Shown: positions 34,350 to 44,131, counted from the stretch's first letter. The stretch: 64,000 nucleotides of DNA from Paenirhodobacter populi (GCF_004022215.1 NZ_SAUZ01000001.1:186001-250000); one strand, 5' to 3'. Numbers and translations are program-made. Notes: generated by a model from the sequence alone, not told the origin.

Positions 34350-35516
34350 TCAGCCCCGCCCCGGCACGGTGGCGTGGATCGCGTCGAGGAATTCGCGCTG
34401 CACCCGCGTCGGATCCCAGTCCCGGCGCGTGGTCAGCCCGATCGGGCGCGCGGATTGCGGCAGCTCGACCGGCAGGATGGCGAGCGTCTGCGCCTCGCCC
34501 GCCGGTTCCGCCTGCACGCGCGACAGGCTGCCCAGATGGTCGCTGCCGCACAGCAATTCGCGCATCATGATGACCGATGAGGTGACCACCACGCTTTTGG
34601 GCTGATGCGGCGCGAGGAAGGCGTCGATCTGTGCGCGGATCGGTGTCGGGTGGCGCGGCAGGACCCAGGGGTAGCCGACCAGCATCCCGGGGGTGATCCG
34701 CTGCTGTTGCAGAAGCGGATGCCCATGCCGGGCGACCAGAACGACATGATCGTCGAACAGCGCCTGCTGTTCGATATCCGCGATCGGAGCGGGCAGGCGC
34801 ATCGCGCCGAGCATCATGTCGATCTCGCCCCGGCGCAGGCCGGTCAGCAGTTCGTCGTAGCGGCCGTCGATCACCTCGACCGGGAAGCTCGGCCGCCTTT
34901 CGCGGAACCGCAGGATCGCCTGCGGCAGCCAGCCCGACCGCGACAGCGGCAGCGCACCGACGACGATGCGGCCGACCTCGCGGCCGTTCAGCGCGGCAAG
35001 GTCCGATCCCGCCTGATCCAGTTCGGCCAGCGCCAGACGCGCGGCCTGCGCCAGTTGCTGCGCCGCGCGCGTCGCGATCAGCCCATGCGCCGTGCGCTGG
35101 AAGAAGGCCACCCCCGCCGAGCGTTCGAGCGTGGTGGTCGAGCGATGCACCGTCGGCTGCGCCAGCCCCAGCCGATGCGCCGCGAGGGTGAAATTCTCCA
35201 GTTCCACCACCGCGATCAGCGAGGTCAGCTGCGCCCATGTCGCCTGCACCCGGATTTCCCGCGCCATGTCGGCCATCGCCGCATCCAGCAGAGTCAGCGC
35301 CCGTGACGTCCGGTGGGCGAGGATCGTCCCCGCCTCGGTCAGGAACAGACCCTGAGGGTTCCGGTGGAACAGTGCCTGCCCGGCCTCCTGCGCGAGTTTC
35401 ACCATCGCTTGCGTGACCGCGGGTTGCGAGACGTGGCAGATCTCGGCCGCGCGGGTGACCGAGTTCGACTGGGTCAGCGCCCGCAGCATCCTGAGATGAC
35501 GAATACTGGGCTGCAC
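34350..35516 (-). CDS. LysR-family regulator with two N-terminal winged-helix domains
   Basis: 388 residues, about 90 more than a normal LysR protein. Residues 4-62 form one LysR winged helix (LRALTQSNSVTRAAEICHVSQPAVTQAMVKL ... FLTEAGTILAHR), residues 94-152 a second (LIAVVELENFTLAAHRLGLAQPTVHRS ... RTAHGLIATRAAQQLA). A LysR effector domain follows from about 182 (GRIVVGALPLSRSGWLPQAIL) to the end. Both HTHs look intact, so this is a tandem fusion rather than a frameshift artefact. GTG start at 35516 with GGAGG seven bases upstream. It lies between the gal/DUF1932 genes and the liv importer and probably controls one or both. Convergent, stop to stop, with the oxidoreductase gene. Confidence 0.9.
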   Translation of the reverse strand: MQPSIRHLRMLRALTQSNSVTRAAEICHVSQPAVTQAMVKLAQEAGQALFHRNPQGLFLTEAGTILAHRTSRALTLLDAAMADMAREIRVQATWAQLTSLIAVVELENFTLAAHRLGLAQPTVHRSTTTLERSAGVAFFQRTAHGLIATRAAQQLAQAARLALAELDQAGSDLAALNGREVGRIVVGALPLSRSGWLPQAILRFRERRPSFPVEVIDGRYDELLTGLRRGEIDMMLGAMRLPAPIADIEQQALFDDHVVLVARHGHPLLQQQRITPGMLVGYPWVLPRHPTPIRAQIDAFLAPHQPKSVVVTSSVIMMRELLCGSDHLGSLSRVQAEPAGEAQTLAILPVELPQSARPIGLTTRRDWDPTRVQREFLDAIHATVPGRG

Positions 35517-35642
35517 TCCGATCCTCCTCTGTTCAATAGTATAAACTTATGCGCGGGGCGCTGCCACGGGTTTGTTTCGGTCCCGCCGGGCCGAAGGATC
35601 GACACCACACCGTTGCCGCGGGCAGGGGGGGCGGATAATTCG

Positions 35643-35656
35643 CGCGTTGCCGGCAA
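35643..35656. promoter_or_regulatory. perfect 14-bp palindrome, candidate operator
   Basis: CGTTGCCGGCAACG reads identically on both strands, 127 bases upstream of the LysR start. A near copy of its left half is 32 bases away at 35611. Long perfect palindromes without a spacer are uncommon by chance, although GC-rich DNA raises the odds. Confidence 0.4.
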
Positions 35657-35889
35657 CGGAGTTTCTTTCCGGCGCCGTCGCAGGTTTTGGGATGTGCCCG
35701 GAATGGGAACCGCACCGGAATTCGCACAGGGGGCGGGCTTGCCCCGGATGAAGGAAGGCTGCAAGACGCCGAAGGGCGGGGGGTATGCGGGCGCCCGGAT
35801 GGCGGGCCGCGGGGGCTGCGCGACGCATCGCAAAGGGGCGGGGTGATCCGTCCCGCATCCCGATCGGAATCGGTATAGCAGCAACTTAT

Positions 35890-35922
35890 GCGCAGGCCGT
35901 CACTTCGAATGACCTTCTGCGC
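35890..35922. promoter_or_regulatory. 33-bp interrupted dyad upstream of livH
   Basis: Outer arms GCGCAG/CTGCGC and inner arms GTCA/TGAC share one centre at 35906, 105 bases before the livH ATG. Could be an operator for the LysR-type regulator or a hairpin in the leader. Confidence 0.35.
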
Positions 35923-36027
35923 GCGGCCCATGCGATACGTTGAACATCTCTCGCGCCGGTGTCCGTCTGGTCGGACCCATCGCGACAGCACGACCGGGGA
36001 GTGGTCGGGGACTTTCGAGGAGGGGGA

Positions 36028-36882
36028 ATGATAACGCTTTTGTTTGACGGGCTGGCGTATGGGATGCTTCTGTTCATCCTGTCATGCGGGCTCGCGGTGA
36101 CGCTGGGTCTGATGAATTTCATCAATCTCGCGCATGGCGCCTTTGCCATGGCGGGAGGGTACGCCACCGTCATCCTGACCAATCGGCTGGGCATGCCCTT
36201 TCTGCTGACGCTGCCGGTGGCCTTCGTCATCGCGGCGGCGGTCGGCTGGGTGCTGGAGCGCACGCTCTATATCCGGATGTATGAGAAAAGCCCGCTCGAT
36301 CAGGTGCTGTTCTCGATCGGGCTTGTCTTCATGGCGGTCTCGGGGGTCGATTATCTCATGGGCTCGCAGCAGCAGATCCTGCATCTGCCGGATTTCCTGC
36401 GCGGCCGGGTGGAGGTGTTCGGCGTCGGCATCGGCATCTATCGCACCTTCCTGATCGTGGTCTGCGGCGTGCTTGCGCTGGCCTTGCAGCTGGCCGTCAC
36501 GCGCACCCGCTTTGGCAGCCGCCTGCGCGCCGCCGTCGATGACCGGCGCGTCGCGCGCGGTGTCGGCATTCCGGTCAAGACCGTCTTCGCCGTGACTTTC
36601 GCGGTGGGCTCGGGTCTTGCCGGGCTCGGCGGCGCGCTCGGGGCCGAGATCCTCGGCCTCGATCCAAGCTTCCCGCTGAAGTTCATGGTCTATTTCCTGA
36701 TCGTCGTCTCGGTCGGCGGGACGTCCAGCATGGCCGGGCCTCTCTATGCCTCGATCCTGCTCGGCGTGGCCGACGTGCTCGGCAAATATTATGTGCCCGA
36801 GCTGGGCGGTTTCGTGATCTATGCCGTCCTCGTGGTGGTGCTGGTCGTGCGCCCGCAGGGCCTGTTCGCGAGGGCCTCGTGA
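36028..36882 (+). CDS. livH: branched-chain amino acid-type ABC transporter permease LivH
   Basis: 284 residues, about eight hydrophobic segments, beginning ITLLFDGLAYGMLLFILSCGLAVTLGLMNFINLAHGAFAMAGGY, the LivH signature. EAA-like loop FGSRLRAAVDDRRVARGVGIPVKTVFAVTFAVGSGLAGLGGALGAE is present. ATG 36028 with GGAGGGGG upstream; a longer frame from 35959 lacks homology. First gene of livHMGF-K. Many Liv-type systems import aromatic acids, and the position beside the gal module suggests this one does. Confidence 0.92.
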   Translation: MITLLFDGLAYGMLLFILSCGLAVTLGLMNFINLAHGAFAMAGGYATVILTNRLGMPFLLTLPVAFVIAAAVGWVLERTLYIRMYEKSPLDQVLFSIGLVFMAVSGVDYLMGSQQQILHLPDFLRGRVEVFGVGIGIYRTFLIVVCGVLALALQLAVTRTRFGSRLRAAVDDRRVARGVGIPVKTVFAVTFAVGSGLAGLGGALGAEILGLDPSFPLKFMVYFLIVVSVGGTSSMAGPLYASILLGVADVLGKYYVPELGGFVIYAVLVVVLVVRPQGLFARAS

Positions 36883-37895
36883 TGGCGAAGACGGATATGA
36901 CGCCTAATGGCGCGAAGGTCGTGAAGATCATGCGCCGTCCGGTGCGCTGGTCGCTGGCCGAAATCGCCTTCTGGCTGCTGGCGGTGGCCTCGGTCTTCCT
37001 GCTGCCGGGGCAGCACCTGATCCTGACCGAGATCGCGGGGCTGGCGATCCTTGCGCTGTCGCTTGACCTGATCCTTGGCTATGCGGGGGTGGTCTCGCTC
37101 GGGCAGGCGGCGATGTATGGCGTCGGCGCCTATGCGGCGGGGCTTTACGCGATCCATGTGACGGGCGAACCGCTGAGCGGCCTTCTGGTCGGCGCGGCGG
37201 CGGGCGCGGTCATCGCCTTCGCGACGAGCTTCCTTCTGCTGCGCGGCGCGGACCTGACCCGGCTGATGGTGACGCTTGGCGTTGCGGCGGTGCTGTTCGA
37301 GGTGGCGAACAAGGCCGCCTGGCTGACCGGTGGCGCGGACGGGTTGCAGGGCATCTGGATCGACCCGATCCTCGGGCTGTTCGACTTCGACCTCGAGGGC
37401 CATACCGGCTATGTCTACAGCCTGACCGTGCTGTTCGTGCTGTTCGTGATCGCGCGGCTGGTGGTCAATTCGCCCTTTGGCTATTCGCTCAAGGCGGTGC
37501 GGGACAATCCGCTGCGCGCCTCGGCGGTGGGGGTGCCGGTGAATGCGCGGCTGGTGGCGGTCTATACGCTGTCGGGCGCCTATGCGGGCATCGCGGGGGC
37601 GCTGTTCACGCAGACGCAGCAGTTCATCTCGCTCGATGTGCTGTCGTTCCAGAAATCGGCGGACGGGCTGATGGTGCTGACGATCGGCGGGCCGGGCTAT
37701 CTGTATGGCGGCATGATCGGCGCGCTGGCCTACAAGCTGATCCAGGATGCGCTGTCGGGCTTCACCCCGCAATACTGGCAGTTCTGGGTGGGCTTGCTCC
37801 TCGTGATCTTCGTGCTGGTCGGGCGCGACCGTCCGCGTCAGTTCGTCATCGACGTCATGGCGCGGCTGCGCGGCGGGAAAGGGGGTGCGCAATGA
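36882..37895 (+). CDS. livM: branched-chain amino acid-type ABC transporter permease LivM
   Basis: 337 residues. After about 25 polar residues come the LivM motifs LALSLDLILGYAGVVSLGQAAMYGVGAYAAGLYA, a central EAA loop FGYSLKAVRDNPLRASAVGVPVNARLVAVYTLSGAYAGIAGALFTQTQQFI, and further helices. The ATG overlaps the livH stop (TGATG). Overlaps livG by four bases. Confidence 0.93.
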   Translation: MAKTDMTPNGAKVVKIMRRPVRWSLAEIAFWLLAVASVFLLPGQHLILTEIAGLAILALSLDLILGYAGVVSLGQAAMYGVGAYAAGLYAIHVTGEPLSGLLVGAAAGAVIAFATSFLLLRGADLTRLMVTLGVAAVLFEVANKAAWLTGGADGLQGIWIDPILGLFDFDLEGHTGYVYSLTVLFVLFVIARLVVNSPFGYSLKAVRDNPLRASAVGVPVNARLVAVYTLSGAYAGIAGALFTQTQQFISLDVLSFQKSADGLMVLTIGGPGYLYGGMIGALAYKLIQDALSGFTPQYWQFWVGLLLVIFVLVGRDRPRQFVIDVMARLRGGKGGAQ

Positions 37896-38641
37896 CCACC
37901 GTGCTGGAAACCCGCAATCTCCGAAAGGATTTCGGCGCGCTCAAGGCGACGCAGGATGTCAGCTTCCGTCTGGAAGCCGGGGCGCGGCATGCGCTGATCG
38001 GGCCGAACGGGGCGGGCAAGACCACCTTCATCAACCTGCTGACCGGGGTGCTGAAACCGACGAGCGGCGAGATATTCCTGAACGGCGATGACATCACATC
38101 GGTCCGCCGCGACAGGCGCGTGGCGCGCGGGCTTGTCCGGACCTTTCAGATCAACCAGCTTTTCGGCAAGCTGAACGTGGCGGAAAGCATCGGGCTCGTG
38201 ATCAGCGAAAGGCGCGGCCACGGGCGCGACTGGTGGCGCTTCGCGGGCAAGCTGCCGGGCATCGCCGATGAAATCGCGCAGCTTGCGACGGATTTCGGTC
38301 TGGACAGCGTGCTCGACCAGCCCTGCGCGGGCCTGCCCTATGGCAAGCAGCGCCTGCTGGAAATCGCGCTGGCGATCGCGGCGAAGCCGAAGGTGCTGCT
38401 GATGGACGAACCCGCCGCCGGCGTGCCCGAGGCCGACCGGCACGAGGTGCTCGACCGGATCTCGGCGTTGCCGTCCGACGTGTCGATCCTGCTGATCGAG
38501 CATGACATGGATCTGGTGTTCAATTTCGCCAGCCGGATCTCGGTTCTGGTAGGGGGCGCGCTGTTCGCCGAAGGCACGACCGCGGAGATCGCCAACGATC
38601 CCCGCGTCCGGGAAGTCTATCTGGGAGGCGGCGATGAGTGA
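37892..38641 (+). CDS. livG: ABC transporter ATP-binding protein LivG
   Basis: 249 residues. Walker A GPNGAGKTTFINLLTG near residues 37-52, Q-loop region RTFQINQLFGKLNV, ABC signature variant LPYGKQRLLEIALAIAAKPKVLLMDEP containing Walker B, and H-loop LLIEHDMDLVF. The signature reads AGLPYGKQR, as in many LivG. Four-base overlaps at its 5' end and eight bases at its 3' end tie it to livM and livF. Confidence 0.95.
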   Translation: MTTVLETRNLRKDFGALKATQDVSFRLEAGARHALIGPNGAGKTTFINLLTGVLKPTSGEIFLNGDDITSVRRDRRVARGLVRTFQINQLFGKLNVAESIGLVISERRGHGRDWWRFAGKLPGIADEIAQLATDFGLDSVLDQPCAGLPYGKQRLLEIALAIAAKPKVLLMDEPAAGVPEADRHEVLDRISALPSDVSILLIEHDMDLVFNFASRISVLVGGALFAEGTTAEIANDPRVREVYLGGGDE

Positions 38642-39353
38642 GATCCTGACGATCGAAAACCTCTCGGCGGGCTATGGGCGGGCGATCGCGCTGAACGGTG
38701 TATCGCTGAAGGTCGCGCAGGGCGAGGCGATGGCGCTGCTCGGGCGCAACGGGGTCGGCAAAACCACGACGCTGAATTCCGTCATGGGGCTGACGCGGCA
38801 CATGGGCGGGCGGGTGCTGCTGGAGGGGCGCGACGTGACCCGGTTGACACCCGAGGCGCGGGCCTGGGCGGGCATCGGCTGGGTTCCGCAGGAACGCGGC
38901 ATCTTCCGGTCGCTGACGGTCGAGGAGAACATCACCTGCGTCGCGACGCCGGGCCGCTGGACGCTGGACGCGGTCTACGGAATGTTCCCGCGCCTGCGCG
39001 AGCGGCGGGGGAATTTCGGCAACCAGCTTTCGGGCGGGGAACAGCAGATGCTGTCCATCGCCCGCGCGCTGGTGCTGAACCCGAAGATCCTGCTGCTGGA
39101 CGAACCGACCGAGGGCCTTGCCCCGATCATCGTCGAGGAACTGCTCGGCGCCATCCGCCGCATCGTCCGCGACGAGGGCATGGCCGCGATCATCGTCGAG
39201 CAGCACGCCCGCAAGATTCTGAAGATCACCGACACGGCCGTCATCCTCGACCGGGGGACGGTGGTCTGGTCGGGGACGAGCCCGGCGCTGATGGCGGATG
39301 CCGAGGCGCTGGCGACCCATCTCGGGGTCGGCCACCACCGCGTGGCGGGCTGA
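38634..39353 (+). CDS. livF: ABC transporter ATP-binding protein LivF
   Basis: 239 residues. Walker A GRNGVGKTTTLNSVMG, signature LSGGEQQMLSIARALVLNPKILLLDEPTEGLAP with Walker B, H-loop VEQHARKIL. Typical LivF, pairing with LivG. Overlaps livG by eight bases; 29 bases before the binding-protein gene. Confidence 0.95.
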   Translation: MSEILTIENLSAGYGRAIALNGVSLKVAQGEAMALLGRNGVGKTTTLNSVMGLTRHMGGRVLLEGRDVTRLTPEARAWAGIGWVPQERGIFRSLTVEENITCVATPGRWTLDAVYGMFPRLRERRGNFGNQLSGGEQQMLSIARALVLNPKILLLDEPTEGLAPIIVEELLGAIRRIVRDEGMAAIIVEQHARKILKITDTAVILDRGTVVWSGTSPALMADAEALATHLGVGHHRVAG

Positions 39354-39382
39354 CCATTCACCATGCGCAGGGAGGAAAACGC

Positions 39383-40555
39383 ATGATTATTCGCAGAACG
39401 ATACTGGCGGCGGGTCTGGCCGTCGCGGCGCTGGCGGGGACGACCGCGCTGGCTTCGGCGCAGGAGGTGGTCAGGGTCGGCATCGTGCTGCCGATGACCG
39501 GCGCCTTCCAGTCCAATGGCCGGCAGATGCAGGCGGCGATCCGGACCTATGTGGCGGTCCACGGCGATATGGCGGGCGGCAGGAAGATCGAGCTGATCAT
39601 CCGCGATGATGCCAGCACGGCGGAACAGGCGCTGCGCGTCTCGCAGGAACTGGTGACGAAGGACAAGGCGGCAATCCTGGCGGGCTTCGGCAATACGCCG
39701 GCGGCGCTGTCGGCGGCCAAGATCTCGGCGCGGGGCAAGATCCCGCAGATCATCATGGTCGCGGCCACGGCCTCGATCGTCGATGCCTCGCCCTATGTGC
39801 TGCGCACCTCCTGGACCACGCCGCAGATGGCCGCCGTGATCGGCCAATGGGCGCCGGAAGAGGGGGATGCGAAGACCTTCATCAGCATCGTATCGGATTA
39901 TGGACCGGGCAACGATGCGGATGCGGCCTTCACCAAATCGCTCGAGGCGCATGGCGGACAGGTCATCGATCATCTCAAGGTGCCGCTTGCCAACCCGGAT
40001 TTCGCGCCGTTCCTGCAGCATGTGGTCGAGAAGAAGCCCGATGCGCTGTTCGTCTTCGTGCCCACGGGCGCGGGGGCCGCGTTCATGAAGCAGTTCGTGG
40101 AACGCGGTCTCGACAAATCGGGGATCAAGGTCGTCGCCATGGCGGATGTGACCGATGACGACATCCTGAACAGCATGGGCGATCCGGCGGTTGGGGTGAT
40201 TTCGGGCGGGCCCTATTCGGCAAGCCATGATTCGCCGCAGAACGCGGCCTTTGTCGCGGCGTTCGAAAAGGAAAACAACGGGATGCGGCCGAACATGGTG
40301 GCGGTGAGCGCGTGGGACGCGATCGACCTGATCTACAAGACGCTGGACAAGACCGGCGGGGATGCCTCGGGCGATGTGTTCGTGGCGGCGGCGAAGGGGG
40401 CGGAACTCGACAGTCCGCGTGGCCCGGTGTCGATCGATCCGGACACGCGCGACATCGTGCAGAACATCTACATGCGCGAGGTGAAGCGTGTGGAGGGGGA
40501 ACTCTACAATGTCGAGTTCAGGACCTATGAGGCTGTGAAGGACCCGACGCACTGA
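39383..40555 (+). CDS. Liv-type periplasmic binding protein, possibly for an aromatic acid
   Basis: 390 residues. GGGAGGAAAA before ATG; signal peptide MIIRRTILAAGLAVAALAGTTALASA, mature QEVVRVGIVLPMTGAFQSNGRQMQAAIRTYVAVHG. Peripla_BP_6 family: KIELIIRDDASTAEQALRVSQELVTKDKAAILAGFGNTPAALSAA and SIVSDYGPGNDADAAFTKSL. It is last in the liv operon, unlike the classical livK-first order. The ligand is not determinable here; linkage to the gal module and LysR regulator suggests an aromatic acid rather than leucine. Confidence 0.88.
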   Translation: MIIRRTILAAGLAVAALAGTTALASAQEVVRVGIVLPMTGAFQSNGRQMQAAIRTYVAVHGDMAGGRKIELIIRDDASTAEQALRVSQELVTKDKAAILAGFGNTPAALSAAKISARGKIPQIIMVAATASIVDASPYVLRTSWTTPQMAAVIGQWAPEEGDAKTFISIVSDYGPGNDADAAFTKSLEAHGGQVIDHLKVPLANPDFAPFLQHVVEKKPDALFVFVPTGAGAAFMKQFVERGLDKSGIKVVAMADVTDDDILNSMGDPAVGVISGGPYSASHDSPQNAAFVAAFEKENNGMRPNMVAVSAWDAIDLIYKTLDKTGGDASGDVFVAAAKGAELDSPRGPVSIDPDTRDIVQNIYMREVKRVEGELYNVEFRTYEAVKDPTH

Positions 40556-40624
40556 GGCACGGGATCGCCGGCTGTTTCCGCGTGGCTCACCCGTGGCCGA
40601 TCCGCCGTCCGGCCGTTCATGTTC

Positions 40625-40671
40625 CCGGAGCGGGGCGCTCCGGCCCCCCGGAGATCTGATATCGGGGGGCC
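40625..40671. terminator. double hairpin between convergent liv and metE genes
   Basis: Two adjacent perfect stems: CCGGAGCG/CGCTCCGG with GGG loop (40625-40643) and GGCCCCCCG/CGGGGGGCC (40642-40650 with 40663-40671). They lie between the stops of the binding protein (40555) and metE (40686). The two share bases and are mutually exclusive at the edge; they can terminate both directions, though T runs are absent. Confidence 0.6.
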
Positions 40672-40685
40672 GGGCCTGCCGCCTA

Positions 40686-43016
40686 TCAGGCGTGCGCGTG
40701 CCCGCAGAGGCAGCCGGTCTGTTCCGGTGCCTTGCGCTCGATCGGCAGGGGGGAGAGATCGCCCCGGCGCAGCGCCTTCGCCGCCGCGACGAGGTTTCTC
40801 AGCGCGGCCTCGGTTTCCGGCCAGCCGCGGGTTTTCAGCCCGCAATCCGGGTTCACCCAGAGCCGCTCGGCGGGAATGACGCTGGCCGCCTTGCGCAGAA
40901 GGCCGGTCATCTCACCCTCGGACGGCACGCGGGGGGAATGGATGTCCCAGATGCCGGGGCCGATCGCGTTCGGATATTCGAAATCGCCGAACACCCTGAG
41001 CAGCTCCATATCGGAACGCGAGGTTTCGATGGAGATCACATCCGCATCCATCGCCGCGATGGCGGGCATGATGTCGTTGAACTCGGAATAGCACATGTGG
41101 GTGTGGATCTGGGTGTCGTCGCGGACCGGGCTTGCGGACAGCCGGAAGGCCTCCACCGCCCATGTCAGATAGGCGTCCCATTCGGCCCGGCGCAGGGGCA
41201 GCCCCTCGCGGATCGCGGGCTCGTCGATCTGGATCGCCCTGATCCCGGCGGCTTCGAGATCGGCCACCTCGTCGCGGATCGCCAGCGCGATCTGCCGGCA
41301 GGTTTCCGAACGCGGCTGGTCATCGCGGACGAAGGACCATTGCAGGATGGTGACGGGGCCGGTCAGCATCCCCTTCATCGGCCTGTCGGTCAGGGACTGG
41401 GCGAAAGCGGACCATGCCACGGTCATCGGCTTCGGGCGCGAGACATCGCCAAAGATCAGCGGCGGCTTCACGCAGCGCGAGCCATAGCTCTGCACCCAGC
41501 CGAGCCGGGTGAAGGCGTAGCCGGCAAGCTGCTCGCCGAAATATTCCACCATGTCGTTGCGCTCGAATTCGCCATGCACCAGCATGTCGAGGCCAAGCGC
41601 CTCCTGCCTCCGGATGCAGGCTTCGGTCTCGCGCTTGAGGAAGGCGTCGTAGCCGGCGTCCGACAGCGTGCCCTTGCGGTGGTCGGCGCGGGCGCGGCGC
41701 ACCTCGGCGGTCTGCGGGAAGGAGCCGATGGTGGTCGTCGGAAAGGCGGGCAGGTTCAGCCGGGCGGCCTGCGCCGTGCGGCGGGTGGCATAGGGGGACT
41801 TGCGGGTGAAATCCGCCGCCGTCACGGCCGCGCTGCGGGCCTTGACCTTCGGGTCGTGGATGCGTTCCGACACCCTGCGCGAGGCCACGGCGGCGGCATT
41901 TTCCGCCAGTTCCGCCAGAACATCCGCGCCGTTCAGGGCGCGGGTCAGGGTGACCACCTCGTCGAGCTTCTGTGTGGCGAAGGACAGCCAGCTTTTCAAC
42001 TCGCCGTCCAGTTCCGTTTCCCCCGCCAGATCGACGGGCACATGCAGAAGCGAACAGGACGGCGCGATCTGGATGCGGTCGGCGCCATGACCCCCGGCGG
42101 CGGCCTGCGCGAGGTCCAGCGCCTTCGCCAGATCGGCGCGCCAGAAATTGCGCCCGTCGATCAGGCCGAGCGACAGCACCTTGTCCGTGCCCGCCGCCAG
42201 AACCTGCGCCGCCTGACCCGGCGCGCGGACCAGATCCAGATGCAGCCCGGCCGTCGGCAGCGACAGCGCGAGGTCAAGGTTGTCGTCCAGCGCGCCGAAA
42301 TAGCTGGCCAGCATGATCTTTGGCCCGATGCCCGCCAGTTCCGCACAGGCGGTGCGCAACGCATCGCGCTGGGCTCTGGACAGGTCGGTCACCAGAATCG
42401 GCTCGTCGATCTGCACCCAGTCGGCCCCCGCATCGCGCAGGCGCCGCAGCACCTCCGCATAGATCGGCAGGATCGCGGGCAACAGCGCCAGCGGATCGAC
42501 ACCCGCATCCTTTGCCTTGCCAAGGCTGAGCCATGTCACCGGGCCAAGCAGCACGGGGCGGGTCTGGATGCCAAGCGCCTTCGCCTCAAGGAATTCCTCG
42601 ACCGGCTTCAGCGCGCCAAGCCGGAACGCCTGACCGTCGGTGAATTCGGGCACGATGTAATGGTAGTTCGTGTCGAACCACTTGGTCATCTCCATCGCCG
42701 GGGCGTCCTTGGTCCCGCGCGCCATGGCGAAATACTGATCCGGCGTCACGGTCCCGCGCAGCGACCCGAAACGCTCCGGCACGGCGCCCAGCATGGCCGT
42801 GGTGTCCAGCACCTGATCGTAGAAGGAAAAGTCGTTCGACGGGATCGAGGCGATCCCCGCATCGCGCTGGATCCGCCAGTGCCGGGCGCGCAGCCGGGCG
42901 CCCTCGGCCGCCAGATCCCGTTCCGACAGGTTGCCCTTCCAATAGGCCTCGACAGCGGTTTTCAATTCGCGCCGCGCGCCGATGCGCGGGAAACCAAGAT
43001 TTGCGGCAATCGCCAT
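40686..43016 (-). CDS. metE: cobalamin-independent methionine synthase
   Basis: Transfers methyl from 5-methyltetrahydropteroyl-triglutamate to homocysteine. 776 residues, slightly longer than usual (about 755). The zinc site is intact: His640 and Cys642 in [10 protein letters not shown], Glu664 in [12 protein letters not shown], Cys725 in [14 protein letters not shown]-terminal domain [25 protein letters not shown] as expected. The C-terminal tail CLCGHAHA carries extra His/Cys residues beyond the fold. Divergent from its regulator metR with a 97-base gap. Confidence 0.97.
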   Translation of the reverse strand: MAIAANLGFPRIGARRELKTAVEAYWKGNLSERDLAAEGARLRARHWRIQRDAGIASIPSNDFSFYDQVLDTTAMLGAVPERFGSLRGTVTPDQYFAMARGTKDAPAMEMTKWFDTNYHYIVPEFTDGQAFRLGALKPVEEFLEAKALGIQTRPVLLGPVTWLSLGKAKDAGVDPLALLPAILPIYAEVLRRLRDAGADWVQIDEPILVTDLSRAQRDALRTACAELAGIGPKIMLASYFGALDDNLDLALSLPTAGLHLDLVRAPGQAAQVLAAGTDKVLSLGLIDGRNFWRADLAKALDLAQAAAGGHGADRIQIAPSCSLLHVPVDLAGETELDGELKSWLSFATQKLDEVVTLTRALNGADVLAELAENAAAVASRRVSERIHDPKVKARSAAVTAADFTRKSPYATRRTAQAARLNLPAFPTTTIGSFPQTAEVRRARADHRKGTLSDAGYDAFLKRETEACIRRQEALGLDMLVHGEFERNDMVEYFGEQLAGYAFTRLGWVQSYGSRCVKPPLIFGDVSRPKPMTVAWSAFAQSLTDRPMKGMLTGPVTILQWSFVRDDQPRSETCRQIALAIRDEVADLEAAGIRAIQIDEPAIREGLPLRRAEWDAYLTWAVEAFRLSASPVRDDTQIHTHMCYSEFNDIMPAIAAMDADVISIETSRSDMELLRVFGDFEYPNAIGPGIWDIHSPRVPSEGEMTGLLRKAASVIPAERLWVNPDCGLKTRGWPETEAALRNLVAAAKALRRGDLSPLPIERKAPEQTGCLCGHAHA

Positions 43017-43082
43017 GATGTCCTCCGGGAATTATGTGTCCCCGGAAGGTTACTGGCTGCGATCCATGATTATAAATGGTAT

Positions 43083-43094
43083 GTTCTCATGAAC
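43083..43094. promoter_or_regulatory. candidate MetR site in the metE-metR gap
   Basis: GTTC-TCAT-GAAC is a perfect inverted repeat, followed by CAATGAACAGG with another TGAA. MetR sites are of the form TGAA-N5-TTCA; here the order is reversed with related halves. The gap also contains TGATTATAAATGG, AT-rich for this genome, suitable as a promoter. Confidence 0.35.
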
Positions 43095-43113
43095 CAATGA
43101 ACAGGGATCATCC

Positions 43114-44007
43114 ATGCTTGATCGCCAGCACCTTTCCATCCTGCGCGAGATCGACCGGCTCGGCTCGCTCACCTCGGCGGCGGAGCGGCTGAACCTCACC
43201 CAGTCCGCCCTTTCGCATACGATGCGCAAGTTCGAGGAACGCCATGGCGTGAAGATCTGGCAGAAGGAGGGGCGCGGCCTGCGGTTCACTCAGGCGGGCG
43301 AATATCTGCTGGCGCTGGCGCAGCGGGTGCTGCCGCAGATCGACCATGCCGAGCGGGTGCTGGCGGAATTCGCCCAAGGGCATCGCGGTGCGCTGCGCGC
43401 CGGCATGGAATGCCACCCCTGCCAGCACTGGCTGATGCGCGTCGTCGCGCCCTATCTGGGGGCTTGGCCGGACGTGGACCTCGATCTGCGCACGGCCTTT
43501 CGTTTTGGCGGCATCGGCGCGTTGCTGGGTCATGAGATCGACCTGCTCATCACCCCCGATCCGCTGGATCTGCCGGGCATCCATTACACCCGCGTCCTTG
43601 ACTATGAACTGGTGCTGGCGGTGCCGGTGGATCATCCTCTGGGCGATGTCGTGCGGCCGCAGGACCTGACCGGCGAGACGCTGATCACCTATCCGGTCAC
43701 GCCCGAAAGGCTGGATGTCTTCACCCGCTTTCTGGTGCCCGCCCATTGCCTGCCAAAACGCCACCGCACGGTGGAAACGACCGAGATGATGCTGCAACTC
43801 GTCGCCGCCGGGCGGGGGATCAGTGCGATGCCCGACTGGATCCTGCGCGAAGAGGGCGCGGGCCTGCCGATCCGGGCCGTCCGGCTGGGCGAGGGAATCG
43901 ACAAGGGGCTTCATATCGGCGTGCGCCGGGGCGAGGAGACGATCGACTATATCGCGGGATTTCTGGCGCTGGCGCAGGCGACCGGCGCCCGGGGGGCGCA
44001 GGCGTAA
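43114..44007 (+). CDS. metR: LysR-family regulator MetR
   Basis: 297 residues. N-terminal winged helix LDRQHLSILREIDRLGSLTSAAERLNLTQSALSHTMRKFEERHGVKIWQKEGRGLRFTQAGEYLLALAQRVLPQIDHAE, as in MetR, and effector domain with GMECHPCQHWLMRVVAPYLGAWPDVDLDL, the homocysteine-responsive pattern. Divergent from metE, the classical arrangement in which MetR with homocysteine activates metE. Confidence 0.93.
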   Translation: MLDRQHLSILREIDRLGSLTSAAERLNLTQSALSHTMRKFEERHGVKIWQKEGRGLRFTQAGEYLLALAQRVLPQIDHAERVLAEFAQGHRGALRAGMECHPCQHWLMRVVAPYLGAWPDVDLDLRTAFRFGGIGALLGHEIDLLITPDPLDLPGIHYTRVLDYELVLAVPVDHPLGDVVRPQDLTGETLITYPVTPERLDVFTRFLVPAHCLPKRHRTVETTEMMLQLVAAGRGISAMPDWILREEGAGLPIRAVRLGEGIDKGLHIGVRRGEETIDYIAGFLALAQATGARGAQA

Positions 44008-44131
44008 CGGGAAGACCGCGCCATCGGATGATCCGCGGAGCGGCGGGGCATGTCCGCACCGCCGGGGACATCCGCCGTCAGCGCCGCGCCGGAGAACGGT
44101 CTGGCCCGCCAGCTTACTCGGTCGTCACCCC

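Larger units (their letters stand above)
35517..36027. other. 511-base gap between the LysR gene and liv operon with two dyads
   Basis: No gene is supported. It holds a perfect 14-base palindrome CGTTGCCGGCAACG at 35643-35656, with a related sequence CGTTGCCGCGGGCA at 35611-35624, and an interrupted dyad GCGCAG...GTCA...TGAC...CTGCGC at 35890-35922. The spacing is suited to a divergent regulatory region controlling the regulator itself and livH. Confidence 0.5.
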
